Source: Clytia hemisphaerica (lineage: Eukaryota; Cnidaria; Hydrozoa; Leptothecata; Clytiidae). Taken from it: 64,000 bases of DNA. A program made the translations under genes and the position numbers. Location: assembly GCA_902728285.1 (NCBI GenBank), contig CACVBU010001235.1:1149233-1213232 (forward strand), read 5' to 3'. Positions 1-11,927 of this stretch are shown here, in pieces. Position 1 is the first letter of the stretch; every line of letters begins with the position of its first letter. The notes under the pieces are model-generated. The model saw only the letters and a list, made by a program, of their open reading frames with translations, had not been told where the DNA came from and did not search any database.

Positions 1-105
1 ACAAGTTCAATGCGACAAAACTCAAAAATACTTTCTCGTTTAGGCAACCTGAACGGACCACTAAGACGAGGTTACAACAGAGGTAGAGGAAGAAGAGGAA
101 AATAA
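1..105 (+). CDS. 3' end of an Arg/Gly-rich protein (partial)
   Basis: The window opens inside an open frame that reads 34 codons to a TAA at 103-105. The last residues are strongly basic and glycine-rich (GYNRGRGRRGK at the C-terminus), an RGG-like tail typical of RNA-binding or mRNA-export proteins. No domain is visible and the upstream part lies outside the window, so the family cannot be named. No canonical AATAAA was seen close downstream. It could be chance, because the segment is short, but the composition is unlike the surrounding AT-rich DNA. Confidence 0.35.
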   Translation, partial: TSSMRQNSKILSRLGNLNGPLRRGYNRGRGRRGK

Positions 106-1600
106 CATTTTATTTACATTTTTATTTACTTAGGATTTTATTGATGTTCATATCATAGTTTACTTCATGTTTATATTTCGAAAAAAGAAAACAATCTACG
201 TCACAGGTGGCGTTTACAAAATTGACATTTACTTATTATATTCCATTTGCATCACTTATAGGACGCATCTACGATGCTTTTTCTTAGCTTTCGTTCCACT
301 CACTCTAGACTGCGTCCGCTCGGCAGAATGAATTCGTCTGATTTTAAGCTCATAAAATTCAAATTTCCCATTACGGCCTGCGGCCTAGGAAAATTTTCAA
401 ATTTCATAGTTTCGCTTCTTCAAAGTAATTTAAACAAATCTGCTTGGAAAAAGTGTCCTCACTTTGGTATAGAATTTTTTCCCGCCGCAATTCAAATAAA
501 TTTGGCGGCTCGTTTTCACCAACAAACTTAGATATTGTGTAGTTGACCGTATAATATTTGGAAATGTCTGCAATTCCGATTGAAGTCCGGGTCACATTTT
601 ACTATGTTAAATTCTTCAAAATAGTTTCATCATATTATTCCTACCCATGCTAGGAAATATTAAACAGCTAGTTGATCAAAATATCAACCTGGAACTAAAA
701 CTTCCCGATCGATGTGATGTATGATGCTTGTTTATCATCATAACCTTTGAGCGGAACCGCGGGCCGGCGACAATTTTGTTGAAATGATTTTATTATAATA
801 TTGACAATCTTGCATGCATTTTACCTATTCAAAAGAAGTACTTTTAATTCATCACAAGAAAGCGTAAGTCACTTTAAAAATCAGAATTGAATGTGTCGAG
901 CCAGAGTGAAAAATGATTCTTCAAGTTGAATATTTCGATATCAGTTATCAAAACCCGTGGTGGTGGGGGGGGGAGCACTATCTTTGACGGCCGACAGGGA
1001 CGCACAACTGGAGTTCGAAAAAATGGACCTTGTCAGATGTGAATGTTTGGTAACCTTTTGGGACCCTGAGCAGGCTTGGATACAGAGGGAGGCTATAACC
1101 AATGGAGGGGAGTGCACTTTATTATCGTATTACCTTACATGGAAACTAATTACTCTCCATGAATAAGATAGCCTACCTCCTGTATCCGACCCTGTGACAG
1201 AATCGAAAAATTGAAATTTTTTGTAATTTTCAACCTGAAGAAATTTCTGAAATATTTGAAATATATTAAATACCTTGTCACTGCTTGATAAAAATATTAT
1301 TTTCAAATTCATGGTCAATATTGATTATATAGATTCCATTGCAAGGTGTGACAGAAATATTCTAAAAATAAAGAATGGTATTTTCCTGATTTTAAATATA
1401 TTTTTCGTCGGCGCGTCAGAATTAATAACATGACTTATACATCAAAATTTCACTTCTAAAACCTTAAAATAAAGATTACAAATGTAGTGGTCCGACACTA
1501 TAATGAAGTTTTTGGAAATTTAAATCAAGGATTAGATTATTTGTATCGTAGATTTAAGAAAGTTGGAATTATACTGACGTTTACCCGAGGCCTATATTGG
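106..1600. other. Non-coding, nothing recognised
   Basis: AT-rich sequence with only short random open frames. A short G-run sits near 963-972. No gene, tRNA or clear element boundary was recognised. Confidence 0.5.
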
Positions 1601-1602
1601 GC

Positions 1603-1890
1603 CATTCCACTAAATTTCCATACAGGGGTGGACAAACCTTTACACTTCAAAGAATATTTCTTGGAAATGTATGGATACCCCCTGGAAAATGGCGACATTT
1701 GCAAAAAGACCCTTGAAATTTTTTTTTTCATACCTTAAAGTGACGGTAAACGAATTGAAATCAGCCTCTTAACCCTGGAAATTTTAAAATGATTTTTTTA
1801 CCCCTAGGGAAATACTGCTAGAATCAGACCTAAATCCCAGAATCAAACCCCTTGGAAGTTTTTCCTTGGATATAAAATAGAATGGTCAAT
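1603..1890. repeat. MITE-like repeat, GGGCCATTCC family
   Basis: The left edge reads GGGCCATTCC followed by CATACAGGGGTGGACAAAC, and the right edge is a degenerate reverse complement (ATAAAATAGAATGGTC). The internal CCCCTGGAAA-type motifs recur in a related copy at 11,434-11,717. Boundaries are approximate and no target duplication was identified. Confidence 0.4.
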
Positions 1891-3460
1891 TCCTTATACG
1901 GGTGATACAAAAAAAACCGATAAGATCACTACCTATAACATAGTCTAGCAAGCTAGACGACTAATTTATACATAGTAGAAATAAAGCAAAAAGTAATGAA
2001 TGGAACAATTTTAGTCGTCTAGGAACCTTTGTGCACTAACTCCAAACAAAAGAAAAGTGTCAATATTGCAATTATAATTTTTTCCTGCTCAAAATAATTT
2101 TTGAGAAAAAAAATATATGTGGATTTGCGTATTGAAAGTTTTTCATTTGAGTTGATTTTGTTTTGAGAGTTTGTTGTTGCTTGATAAATTGTTTTCTCGC
2201 TACGCAAGTTTCTGCGTAGCTAGCCCCTGTATCTATAAGGCTGGAACACCGGATTCTTCCAGTCGTTTATACAAACTAAATCCCGTAGTATTATTATTAG
2301 TATTGGTATTATTAGTATATACACGCATTATAAACGACTCCAGTCTACCTATAACAACACAAAGGAGCGTAATCCTCCCATGGACTATGCCCGGGTTTGT
2401 GTGTGTCCTCCCCCAAAAAGTCCGATTGCAAAATGTGAAAATGAGTATTGACGTCTTTCTAGCAGGCATATTCATTATTTGTCAGCCATTATATAATTCT
2501 GTTTATTGCCGGAAAAAGTTTGTCATTTTGATAATTGAAAATGTACTTTATAAGAAACTGCACTCTCAATACAAGGTGAATTTCAACAAGTTTTTCAGGG
2601 GGTGAAACAAATTTTGTAGTGTATCTTTGTCAGTAAATTTTGAGGCAAAGGTTATAAATCGCTATTTGAATTATGTCGTATGAGCAAAAATCTTTTAAAG
2701 ATATTAGAGCGAAGTATGCTTATTAAGTGCTTGTTCTTGTAAAAAAATAAGAAATTGAAAGTGTTTTTTTTTCAAATAAGAGACGGCAAGGCACATTCCA
2801 TTGACTTCCCGTATAAGGAAAACACCGCTCATCTGTTCATGGTATTGCCTTTTCTGTTACAAAATTTCTCGTTAACGAGAACAAGAACGAGCAATATTTA
2901 ACGAGTAGTACGAAAAGACAGCCATTATTATTTACATGAATAGATCTACTGATGACCTGTTGACGTCACAAATCATTAAAAGATCCTCTTCCATATCAAT
3001 TAAGATTTATAAGATAAAACAATTAAGAAACTAAACAATATGACTCGACTCTGTTTGACGTTTATGAAAGTCGATGTAAAAAATATGTAAAAGATAAAAA
3101 TCTTGACCCCGATGGGAACGTCTTACTTACTAACACAACACATGATTGAAAATACCAGTATTAAAGTAAGATGTACCAGAAGTTCTCAAAGTGGAATTCT
3201 GGAATTCATTTTAGGCACTTTTTGACCCGAATTAGCCCAAAATCTTTCTTCGAAATCAGGACGGACGAACAAAGGCTAATTTAAAGGACCTTCTGAGGTA
3301 AGTCTAAAATACTGAAGCTTTTCTACCACCCCTTATATCTATTTTACATGGAGTCGATCTGACTAGATGTGCAGATTCTTAAACATAACAGCTATATCAT
3401 TATTCAAGTGGAAATCCACCATGTTGTCAATAAAGAATAAACTGGAGCAATACCAACATT
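1891..3460. other. Non-coding, nothing recognised
   Basis: No supported gene. A small hairpin CTACGCA..TGCGTAG lies near 2200-2219 and an ATT-rich microsatellite near 2288-2315. The 144-codon open frame at 2171-2605 has no recognisable protein character. Confidence 0.45.
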
Positions 3461-3722
3461 GGGCTTTTCCAGAAAAAACCGTATACCCCCTGTTGAGCTG
3501 TTGAGAAGGTCCATTCCTCTGTGGCTTGAAATACTGTAAGATCCTGAAATTCCAGGCAGTTTCAGGTTAAAACCCCTCTGGAATTTCGAATTTTCGTAGG
3601 ATTTAAAAAGCTGGAATTCCAGTTATTTTTGACAGACTTTTCTTTCTTCCGCCACATATCAAACTTTACCCCCTTGAAATGGAAACAGGGGTATGCGTTT
3701 TTTTCTGGAAAAGTCCATTCTT
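3461..3722. repeat. MITE-like element with inverted ends
   Basis: The left end GGGCTTTTCCAGAAAAAACC followed by GTATACCCCCTG is matched in reverse complement by the right end (CAGGGGTATGCG then TTTTTTTCTGGAAAAGTCC). Length is about 260 bp. It resembles the 1,603, 9,195 and 11,434 elements in general design (GGGC..TTCC ends with a CCCC/GGGG sub-end). Confidence 0.5.
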
Positions 3723-3842
3723 TAAGCATTCAACCAATGATGACCGATCTGTAAAATCTTTGGAAAAACTCACAAGAGTACTTTTTAACTGGTCACCGAT
3801 AAAACCAATGCTTATAAAGAGCGAATTCAAGCTATGCTTATT

Positions 3843-3991
3843 CAGTAGCGTAGACAAGACGGGCGCAAACTTTGTGTAGGAGAGCAGATTTTTATGACAC
3901 AGTAATTATTTTCTTACATTATTAATAGTTACAGTGTCATAAAAATCTGCTCTCCTACACAAAGTTTGCGCCCCTCTTATCTACGCTACTG
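3843..3991. repeat. Fold-back (hairpin) element, about 58-bp arms
   Basis: The left arm starts CAGTAGCGTAG and runs to about 3900; the right arm runs from 3934 to CTACGCTACTG at 3991. The arms differ at only about two positions over 58 bp, and the loop side continues with weaker complementarity. Total about 149 bp. No clear target duplication was seen. Confidence 0.7.
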
Positions 3992-4530
3992 CGTAGTTTA
4001 TAGTCTTGTGACCACAAAGCATCACTAACCTTTGTTGCAAAAGCAATGCCGTGTTTTAAGACATATTACTTAACTTTCCAAAAAAGGTCTATTTTTCCAT
4101 CCTTGCTTAGAAAAAAAATTAAGCATTTCAACATTTAGTTTCGACCACAAAAGGTGCCTTTTTATTTCCAAATCAATTTTAAATTTCGATGCTAGGGCAA
4201 TATCCGAGGATCTAATACTCCAGGCTGGAAAATATGCACCCTTTAAAGTAAGTTTGAAACTGCCAAAAATGAACTTCTTCAACATGTTGTAGCTTCTTTT
4301 CTAAGAAAGATACGAAAAATCTGAACACAGATTCGAAATCATCAAATTTTCAAAAATCCAATGTCATATTTTTTGAACAAGATATTTATTTTTTTTATCT
4401 TCTTTTTTCTTCTCCAATCTTTTTTATTTTACGAAAATGCTCAATATATTAGAAGATTATCTTTAAAAATATCTTTCTAACGGTGCATAAATTTTCAACA
4501 TGGCATAAAAAAATGGCTGGTGTGACAGAC

Positions 4531-4700
4531 TACCCGGGTAGCTCAGCGGTGCTTGCACCTCAATATTCGATCACCCAAATCTACAATCATTTGCCACCGC
4601 AGGGAGCTTAAAGCTCCCGAGGATGGCATTCATAGCTTCATGCATGAAGGAAGTTGGGCAAACATCTCATAACTTTGCGCATGGTTTTTAGTATTTCAGT
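4531..4700 (+). repeat. Degenerate tRNA-derived SINE head
   Basis: The stretch CCCGGGTAGCTCAGCGGT resembles a tRNA 5' end with an A box, followed about 30 bp later by TATTCGATCACCC, a degraded B box. The spacing is too short for a cloverleaf, so a functional tRNA is unlikely. The downstream sequence contains a small hairpin (GGGAGCTTAAAGCTCCC). Confidence 0.35.
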
Positions 4701-5429
4701 TCCGCTTAACGGTAGCATTCTTATCTTACGGTCTCTCTATTGTTTTATCATCATCAAAAACACTTTTCCGGAGTTATTTTAATCTGATTACTCATTTTGA
4801 AATCTCAGTTTGTCTTTTTCTTATCCCTGGAGAGTTAAAAAATCTAAGGAAATTCCCTTTTCTGGAAAATTCCCTTTTTATACTACAAGTAGTTATTAAG
4901 CGCTCTTCATAGGTTAAAAATATAACTCTACTCAAAGTATTCTAACAGTTATGTTGCTAAACGAGCAGGATCTTCAGATATACGCTTTTTATAGGAAAAA
5001 CCAGTAAGTCATATGATTCTGGCTGGGCTGCTCTTAATTTTATTTGAGTATTTCAGCCTTAAATGTCAATATTATTGAAAATGGAAACCTGTACTTCTCA
5101 GTAGTTTCTGAAATCTGAAGCTCAGATTCTTCTTAATTTGCTCTTAGGTTTTGGTCAAATTTCAGCCTCGTATTCTTATGAAATTGTTCTCATAAAAAAA
5201 CGTGTAAGACAAGGCATGGATGTCACTCTAAGTAGATTGTAAATCACTCCCTTGATACATTTGTTAGCATTTGAAAGAATTTTGTGTCAGATGAGAGGTC
5301 ACTCTTAACAAAAATTACTGTAGGGCTAAGATCATTCCTTTTGAGCGCAAATTCAACTCTATGTGTTCGTTTTGTTGTGGTGGCACCTTAATGAAAGTTA
5401 TGGCTAGTAGTAATTATATTTGAGAAAAT
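4701..5429. other. Non-coding with a dispersed TTCTTAT-type repeat
   Basis: No gene. Around 5040-5210 there is a copy of a dispersed family marked by TTTCAGCCT and an end resembling GTTCTCATAAAAAAACGTG. Related stretches occur near 16,080-16,290, 17,130-17,220 and 23,190-23,420. Confidence 0.35.
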
Positions 5430-5655
5430 AGGACGAAAGCATACAACCACAAACGATTTGGAAGCGCTCTAAATTAGGTTGGAAGGGTAGAGTAGAACCT
5501 TAGGATCCAAGAGTCCAAGAATGGTCCAATAGGGCTCTAAATATAGCCTGGAAGTCTATAAACCCCTCCCCAATTGAAATATTCGAATATAAAATTTCCA
5601 ATTAGCCCAAGAGCGACTTTCTCGCCCGAACTTTAAATTGCCAAAATGAGGAATT
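5430..5655. repeat. Dispersed repeat, copy 1
   Basis: Sequence including ACAAACGATTTGGAAGC, TCCAAGAATGGTCC, TATAGCCTGGAAGTCTATAA and AAGAGCGACTTTCTC. The reverse complement of the same blocks in the same order appears at about 29,760-29,990, so the two are diverged copies of one dispersed element in opposite orientation. Confidence 0.6.
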
Positions 5656-6407
5656 AACCAAAATTCTCAATATATTTTGACCGAAATTATAGCGCAAATA
5701 GAAAAGAGAATGTTTACCTCAGTCCCGACTCTGTGGACAGTCACCAGATGAATATACTTGCTTGCTTACCCTCAAAACAATTATTCAATCAGATTTTTAC
5801 CTCACTGTTAAATAAAATATGAAATCCTATAGTAAGGGAATATCAATATAGTAACCAAATGAAATTATCTGACAATTGCAAAATGTTAAGACATTTTCTT
5901 GTCCAATATCTAAAGACCTAGCCACAAGTTGAAAAGTCAGTTGCAATTACTTTGGTTATAAAATTTGCTTTAAAAGGACGTCTTCTTCCTTATTTTAGGT
6001 TTTGAATAATGATTTTCGACCGAATTGATTATATTGCATGCCAATTATTTCATAAGGAAAATTCATTTGATACTGGTCGTAATCTTTGATACCTTATTGG
6101 TGAAAATCGTCGGGGGTAAGTGGAAAATTTTCCGGCATAGTGGAGAAAATTTTTCCTGACTAGAACTTGAGCAATTTGATAATATAAGCGTAACCAAATG
6201 ATTAAATTTCTATCCGACTAAAGTAAATCACAAGCATTCAACAAATTTATAAAATTCTGTCCAAAATTAAGTGAAAATCTACTGAAAATATTGGAAAAGA
6301 ATCTCTGAACAATATAAAATTTCCCACGTTAATTTGATTTCAGACACTAGGATTATAACAAACCCATTACCTCGCATTTGAGAACTCGAATTCAAAGCTT
6401 GTTCCCG

Positions 6408-7094
6408 ATTCGCCCATGAAACATATAAACGACTGGACATCCATCTCCTTTGTCTTTTTGTAGAAAAGGCTGCTAGCTTCGTTGCCGCCTCGTTAAAAGC
6501 ATAAAATGAAACAATATATTTTGATGATATACCACTTGGGAATACCTTGCTAACAACGTCAAAACTTCGACAAAAGTCTCTGTTGTTCTACTCTTCTCAA
6601 GTCTTTTATCTATATCATAACAAGATAACAGAGGCAAAATCATAGTCAGCTTGTCAAAACTCCGACTAATATTTCTAAATTTTGACTTAAAAGTGTCTAA
6701 TAATTTTAGAGAGTGTCACATTCTAATTTCGATATTCTTATGGAACAGGCTCTCAACTTTGGCAAGCTATTTTTTTCAAGTCATAAAAAAAATTATTAGA
6801 GTGACAAAAGGGTTTCAAAAGTATACACGCAGTTGAAATTCTGCATTTTAGACTTGAAAATGTTGATAAAATATATTGCAAACTTGTGAATAAATTCGAA
6901 AATAATTCTTTTGTGCATTAGGAGTAATGTTCAAGCTCTATCAATCATTTTACCTAAATAATTCAAAGAAATAAAATTATGACGGAATATTGTCGGATTT
7001 TTCATACTAATTTTGAAATACAGGCGGCAACGAAGCTCGCTTCAAAGAGACAATAAATGATAGATGTCCAGTCGTTTATATGTTCATGATTCGC
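6408..7094. repeat. Terminal-inverted-repeat element, about 75-85-bp ends
   Basis: The left end (GATTCGCCCATGAA, then ACATATAAACGACTGGACAT) is matched by the reverse complement of 7022-7094, and both arms finish inside at GCTTCGTTGCCGCCT. Internal length is about 530 bp with no coding capacity. It directly abuts the TTAA-flanked MITE at 7100. Confidence 0.6.
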
Positions 7095-7099
7095 CTTAA

Positions 7100-7318
7100 A
7101 GGGACATTAAAGTAGTAAAATGTAAACATTGCGCGAACCACGTGTCATTAAAGAGAACAATTAATATCACGTGTCCAAAACAAACTTGTAAAATAATTGA
7201 ACAATCAAAATTAGCCATATTTGGTTTGATTTTTTATTTTGACATGTGACATTTGTTTTGATTTTGTATCCGCTGCATACAGTTTGTTTACAAATTTCGC
7301 AAGTACTGTTATGTCCCT
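7100..7318. mobile_element. TTAA-flanked MITE (Kolobok/piggyBac-type), copy 1
   Basis: The element begins AGGGACAT and ends ATGTCCCT, and is flanked on both sides by TTAA (7096-7099 and 7319-7322). Length 219 bp, non-coding. TTAA duplications are known for piggyBac and Kolobok; ends beginning AGG favour Kolobok. A second element with the same AGGGAC end and TTAA flanks lies at 41,305-41,837. Confidence 0.6.
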
Positions 7319-7369
7319 TTAAATCGTTGCTTCATCACGTAATGTTTTCAATAAGTCAGATACGTTCTT

Positions 7370-7650
7370 AGCGTGGTACACGTTTTTTTTTAAGAAACTA
7401 GTTTTACTAAGCAGCCTCAATGTTTCTTAAGAAATCGGCCTTTTGAGCCTTAAATGTTTCTTACATGTTTCTAAACTTTTTGACATAATCAGCCTCATGG
7501 AAGGCTGGATTGGAAAGTTCTTAAAAAAAAACAAATTAAAAAAATGTTATTTTCTCATTCTCAGCCTCAGCATGTTTCTTAGATGTTTCTTAGTTTTTAG
7601 GCATTCTGAGCCTCGTGTTTCTTAAAAGTGTGTTTCTTAAAAAAATATAT
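7370..7650. repeat. Degenerate repeats of GTTTCTTAA / AGCCTCA
   Basis: The words GTTTCTTA and (C)AGCCTCA recur several times over about 280 bp with irregular spacing. It may be a fragment of a dispersed element. No coding sequence is seen. Confidence 0.35.
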
Positions 7651-7659
7651 GGATCTATT

Positions 7660-8795
7660 CACCGAAAAAACCTACGAGGAAGCGAGCAATAGAAGTTCTG
7701 AGTATTATGTTGAGTAGATCCATTGCTTGGTTTTTAGGGGCACCTCAAAATGTATTGGCACCTGCACTCGCCTTCGGTTACACCTTTGCACCACGTCTTT
7801 TGTTCTGGGAACTTTAAACTTACTTAACATTATCGTCATTCATTATTTCTTTTGACAAAAGATTCGAAATCGAAACTAATTATCGTCAACACATAGCCTG
7901 CTGATAGTGCTCAATACAAATTCAGGAGAATTATAAAACTGTGTTACCATGGAGATAAACAAAAAGGCTTAGATGAGAAAACTATCTGATACAGTACGTA
8001 TTAAAACATAGGTCATCCGACTTGTCCGAAATCCTAAATGGTGTAACGTTATTAATTCTATCATCATTTGGAATAGTTTTTAGACCATTAGAAAGATTTC
8101 TAATCAACCGTCTCCCGCAATGATTTAAATCTTGCTTGGTGAATAAAACTGATCACAGCGAAGAGCAATGAGTATTTTAAAGTCAGATAGGAACCAGTAA
8201 CTGTCAATCATCAATTATCAATTAATACGGACATAAAGAGCAGATTAAAGAAATCATTATGATAAAGGTCGTATTCATCATTCTATCTAATCGATAGTTG
8301 ATAAATGTGTATTGATACAGACACGGAACAAGTAAGTGAAACTGCGTCATTACATTACTTGCACCCTGCATTTCTTTGCAAACGGAAAATTGAAAAATGC
8401 ACAGTCAAGGGAGGTAGGTCTACATCGTTATGAATATAAAACCCCGAAGAAAATAGGAGCGGTTCTCTTGGAAGGAAATGAAGCAATATTTCCTATCCAA
8501 TACACAAAATAAGAAACATTATTTGAAAAGGCCCGGGGAGGTGGCACCCGTCTCTTGCTTGTGAATAATATGATATGGTTGCTTGTGAGTGATAGATATA
8601 TATGAGTCCTCCAAATGCTTTTAGGATGGGTCCTACTTGAAAGAGTAGGAATCACGGCACTGACACACACTGTGACTTGTCAGACGTGAGCTACCAAGTC
8701 ATGGCATACCACGATACTCAAACGGAACTGGAGAGTGATGCTTACGCGAGGTCAGCCTTCGTAAGTGCCTCGCCACAATACCACAACTTTCAACA
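7660..8795. other. Non-coding, nothing recognised
   Basis: No convincing gene or repeat boundary. An 80-codon minus-strand frame at 8428-8670 shows no recognisable protein features. Confidence 0.4.
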
Positions 8796-8799
8796 TTAT

Positions 8800-9026
8800 T
8801 TAATCTTCCTCCGGTTCCTCTTCGTTGTAAACGGCTGCTATTCTTGATTTTAGTGTAGCTCTTTCACTTTGCTGTTTTTCTACCAGCCTTTTAAAATTAT
8901 TTTCGTTTGTTTTTTCACTTTTACATTTCGCTCGGTCAGGCACGTACCGAAGCCTCTTATTGGCACTCTTTATGAGGAAGGCTATAAACGAAATCGGTTT
9001 CATTTTCAATACGTGTGATTTTTGCT
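8800..9026 (-). CDS. Possible terminal exon of a small basic/acidic-tailed protein
   Basis: A minus-strand frame reads about 74 codons and ends with an acidic tail (YNEEEPEED) before TAA. The first ATG gives 69 residues starting MKMKPISFIAFLIK; the middle is Lys/Arg/Glu-rich and likely helical. On the minus strand the frame is preceded by a pyrimidine tract ending TTTTTCAG at about 9027, a good splice acceptor, and stays open from that point. This suggests a last exon rather than a whole gene. The family is not recognised. Composition is more protein-like than other short frames here, but a chance ORF is possible. Confidence 0.35.
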
Positions 9027-9194
9027 GAAAAACAAAGTAAAATGACTTTTAATGTACAAAACTCAACTATTTACGACATTATGAGAGACCGTGATTTTAT
9101 GTGAGGCCGATTATTTCGCTGCTGTCCTGGAATGGTTTGGACATACTATTAGGAGCGCCATGACCCACGACCCAAATCAAAAAAATATTTGAAA

Positions 9195-9445
9195 ATTGGG
9201 CTGTTGCAGAAAAAATCCTCCACTATGGTATGTTGAGGTCTTTTTTTATCAACTTTCAGGACCCCCTTGTATTTATTTTTTCTCACTTTTGGACCACAGT
9301 GGATTTCCCACCTCATTTTACTGACCACCCTGGATTTTACACTCTAGAAAACCAGACCCCTTGAGCTTCAATACCCTCCTGAACGTTACACCTCCTCAAC
9401 ATAGGGGGTATAGACTGGGAATAGCCCATTAAAAGTTACGGGGCG
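9195..9445. repeat. MITE-like repeat
   Basis: The left side has TTGGGCTGTTGCAGAAAAAATCC and the right side ATAGGGGGTATAGACTGGGAATAGCCC, so the ends show loose inverted similarity of the GGGC..CCCC type. Boundaries are approximate. Confidence 0.35.
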
Positions 9446-9488
9446 ATGACATTTATGGGTTGATAGGCCTTTTTCTCGTGAGACGTAG

Positions 9489-9857
9489 GGCGAGACCAAT
9501 TTAATTTGATGTTCTACGGGCCCGACCGACCCTATTTTTGCTAAAATCAAAAAAATAATCATATTGAATTTCCACTACAATATATTTTACACAATAGTTA
9601 TTTGTAAGAATCAAATTTGAATAAAGCTGAAAATTAATTCAAGAAATTGAAAGATTAAGAAAATCAACACTAAGATTTTATCATGATCTTCATCGAAGAT
9701 AAAAAAAGTTAATTCTTGAACCAAATATTTTTTGGAAAACATTTTCGATACTTTAACAACCCTGATAAATGAAAAATTTATTTCTATTTTACCGACCGAC
9801 CGACCCATATTTTGCTAACGATCTGCCCGTAGAACAACAAATTAAATTGGTCTCGCC
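9489..9857. mobile_element. MITE family with GGCGAGACCAATTTAATTTG ends, copy 1
   Basis: The left end GGCGAGACCAATTTAATTTG and the right end CAAATTAAATTGGTCTCGCC are near-perfect inverted repeats and continue inward with ..TCTACGGGC/GCCCGTAGA... The element is flanked by TAG on both sides (9486-9488 and 9858-9860). Length 369 bp, non-coding, with GACCGACC repeats inside both ends. A related copy at 45,433-45,809 has TAA on both sides. Three-base duplications of this type are known for PIF/Harbinger elements, so that assignment is an inference. Confidence 0.65.
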
Positions 9858-9860
9858 TAG

Positions 9861-11433
9861 GTTAGGTTAGGACATTTAGCGCAGCCATTTTAACCTCGAA
9901 CTTTTGCTCAAATGAAAGATTTTGAAACAGGGGGAAAGTAAAATTTGAGAATTTATACTACTACATTGACCCTTACAGTCAAGCACAGATTTAATAAGGA
10001 TGTAGATAATGACGTCAACCACGGATTATTGCTTTTATTTCATTATCATTTAATGATACCTCTGGAATTTGAGCATACTTCAAAACATCAAAAGTAGCCT
10101 GAGATCAGATTATTATTGTTTTCTGCGCACCACGCTGAAGCTCTAAAGGAATGGGTGAAAACATAACAATCTGACGAATATCTCAGCGCGCTCGTCTAAA
10201 AGGACTGGCAATGACAACAAAGTTGCATGATAGTGTTTGAAAACAGGGTGCCATATCAGGAAAATTCAGTTTTTGACTTTCTGGCGCACAAAAAGATTCA
10301 TGTTGTAGAATTTTCCGCGGGAGGACTATTTTCCTGAGATGGTTAATTTTCAAGCGCCAATTTTTTTTAGAGGTTATTTACCATGTCCGTAAGAAAATTA
10401 TGACCAGCTGTTATCAGGTTAGGAAAAAGTGAAAGACAAAGAAGGCTCACCTCGGGTGAAAGATGTACATCCTGAAGGTTCATCTCATAAGATCGCTGCT
10501 TCTCATGACTAAAGTTTTCGTCAACGTTATTCCTGGATGTTTCTAAAAGGGTCTGGGTTAATTGAAGCATAGTATAAGAAAGCCGCGGCTTTCTTTGGAC
10601 ACATTTCTTTCATTTTCCTAGAGATTATTTTGATGAAAATTGGCCAAATTTCTTACTCGTGGGTTCTAATATTTAAAAAAGCGAAAATTAGTTCCCTTAA
10701 GGTAGACCTTTTCGCAAATTACGTAACGAGCAACACTTAACTCGTTTTCAAAAGATTGTCAATGTAATTGATTCACAGAGGAGTTCACTAGAAGTTTGAT
10801 CTATTAAAAAAGTAACACCTGAAGATTCAGGGGATTTAATCGATCATCTCGGTAATGGTTTCAAAACGAGGCAATCGTTGCACTCAAAATAATTTATGTA
10901 GAGGCCGATCAAAAGCGCTAAAATCGTTTAAAATCGTGCTGTGATATAGCCATCTTTTTGCAATTTTGATTGTTTAGGGATAACGTTTTGGTTGTTATAG
11001 GTAAGTACGGTAAGAATATGAACGTATCTTCCCTTTTTTTTTACGGTTTTGACCTTTTTTAGGAACTACAGGCTGTCCAGGAAAAGTATAAAGCTGACGC
11101 TCTCTAATTCGATATTTTCTGGGAATTGGATTTTATCGAATAAGGGAGCTGATTGACTAGTAGAACGTCGGTGATAAGAGTTTCTTGTTGACAGTATCGA
11201 TAAAAACAAAATCCCAAGCTTTTGTGTCAGATTTGATATTACTTATTTTCCGGACATTGAAAATAAAGTTTACTGATTTGTACAGCCCAACAGAGAGCAA
11301 AGATTTTAGGGGGACGTCAGATAAATGTCGAAACAACATTGTCTAAAGACTACAAACTTTCTCCCACCGGACAGACTTGTGACCCGTATGGTATACCATT
11401 CAACGAGATGCACAGATATCACTTTTTGAGGGT
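9861..11433. other. Non-coding, nothing recognised
   Basis: Short frames only. The words CACGCTGAAGCTCTAAAG (near 10,130) and CTGTTATCAGGTTAGG (near 10,410) recur as the two sides of a small inverted structure at 58,393-58,610, so a related element or fragment is probably present here. Confidence 0.4.
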
Positions 11434-11717
11434 AGTTGGGCTGTTTCATTAACTTTTCATACAGAGGGGTGGAAAAACTTCAAGTCAAAAAAAGATACTT
11501 AGAAGTGTGTATATACCTCCTTGAAAACGCCAAAATTTGCAAAGGAGCCCTTAAAAATATTATTTTCATATCTTGTCTTTTACCCCATGGAAATTTCAGA
11601 ATAACCTTTTACCCAATGAAAAATGAAAAAATAGTCGTTTTGACCCCCTGGAAATTTTTTCCAGGTCATCCCCTGGAGATATTTGTCCACCCCTGTATAT
11701 GAAATAGAATGGCCCCT
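11434..11717. mobile_element. MITE of the GGGC..TTTCATACAGGGG family
   Basis: The left end (GGGCTGTTTCATTAACTTTT then CATACAGAGGGGTGG) is matched in reverse complement by the right end, which reads GGGGCCATTCTATTTCATAT then ACAGGGGTGGACAAA on the minus strand. About 284 bp, no coding capacity beyond a spurious 88-codon frame. The internal CCCCTGGAAATTT motif is shared with the copy near 1,603. Confidence 0.55.
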
Positions 11718-11927
11718 TGTAACGAATGACTAAGTACATTTATCTAATCTCGGAACTCGAAACTAAGTATGTCGAAATAATTGACATAGTAATTAGGATC
11801 CAATTAAATGTCTTTTATAACCGTAAAGCAATACGTTAAACAAGTCGAGACTCAATTTTCTAGATATTTTCTTCTTGGTCAAACAAGTTTACTCAAGGTC
11901 AAGTCTACAGACATACTCTTGTCTCCC

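Noticed and set aside
2171..2605. 144-codon plus-strand frame
   Set aside because: No start context, domain or composition typical of protein; lies in AT-rich DNA with microsatellite-like parts.
4536..4610. Functional tRNA gene
   Set aside because: A box is acceptable, but the B box is degraded and the spacing does not allow a cloverleaf; treated as a SINE remnant.
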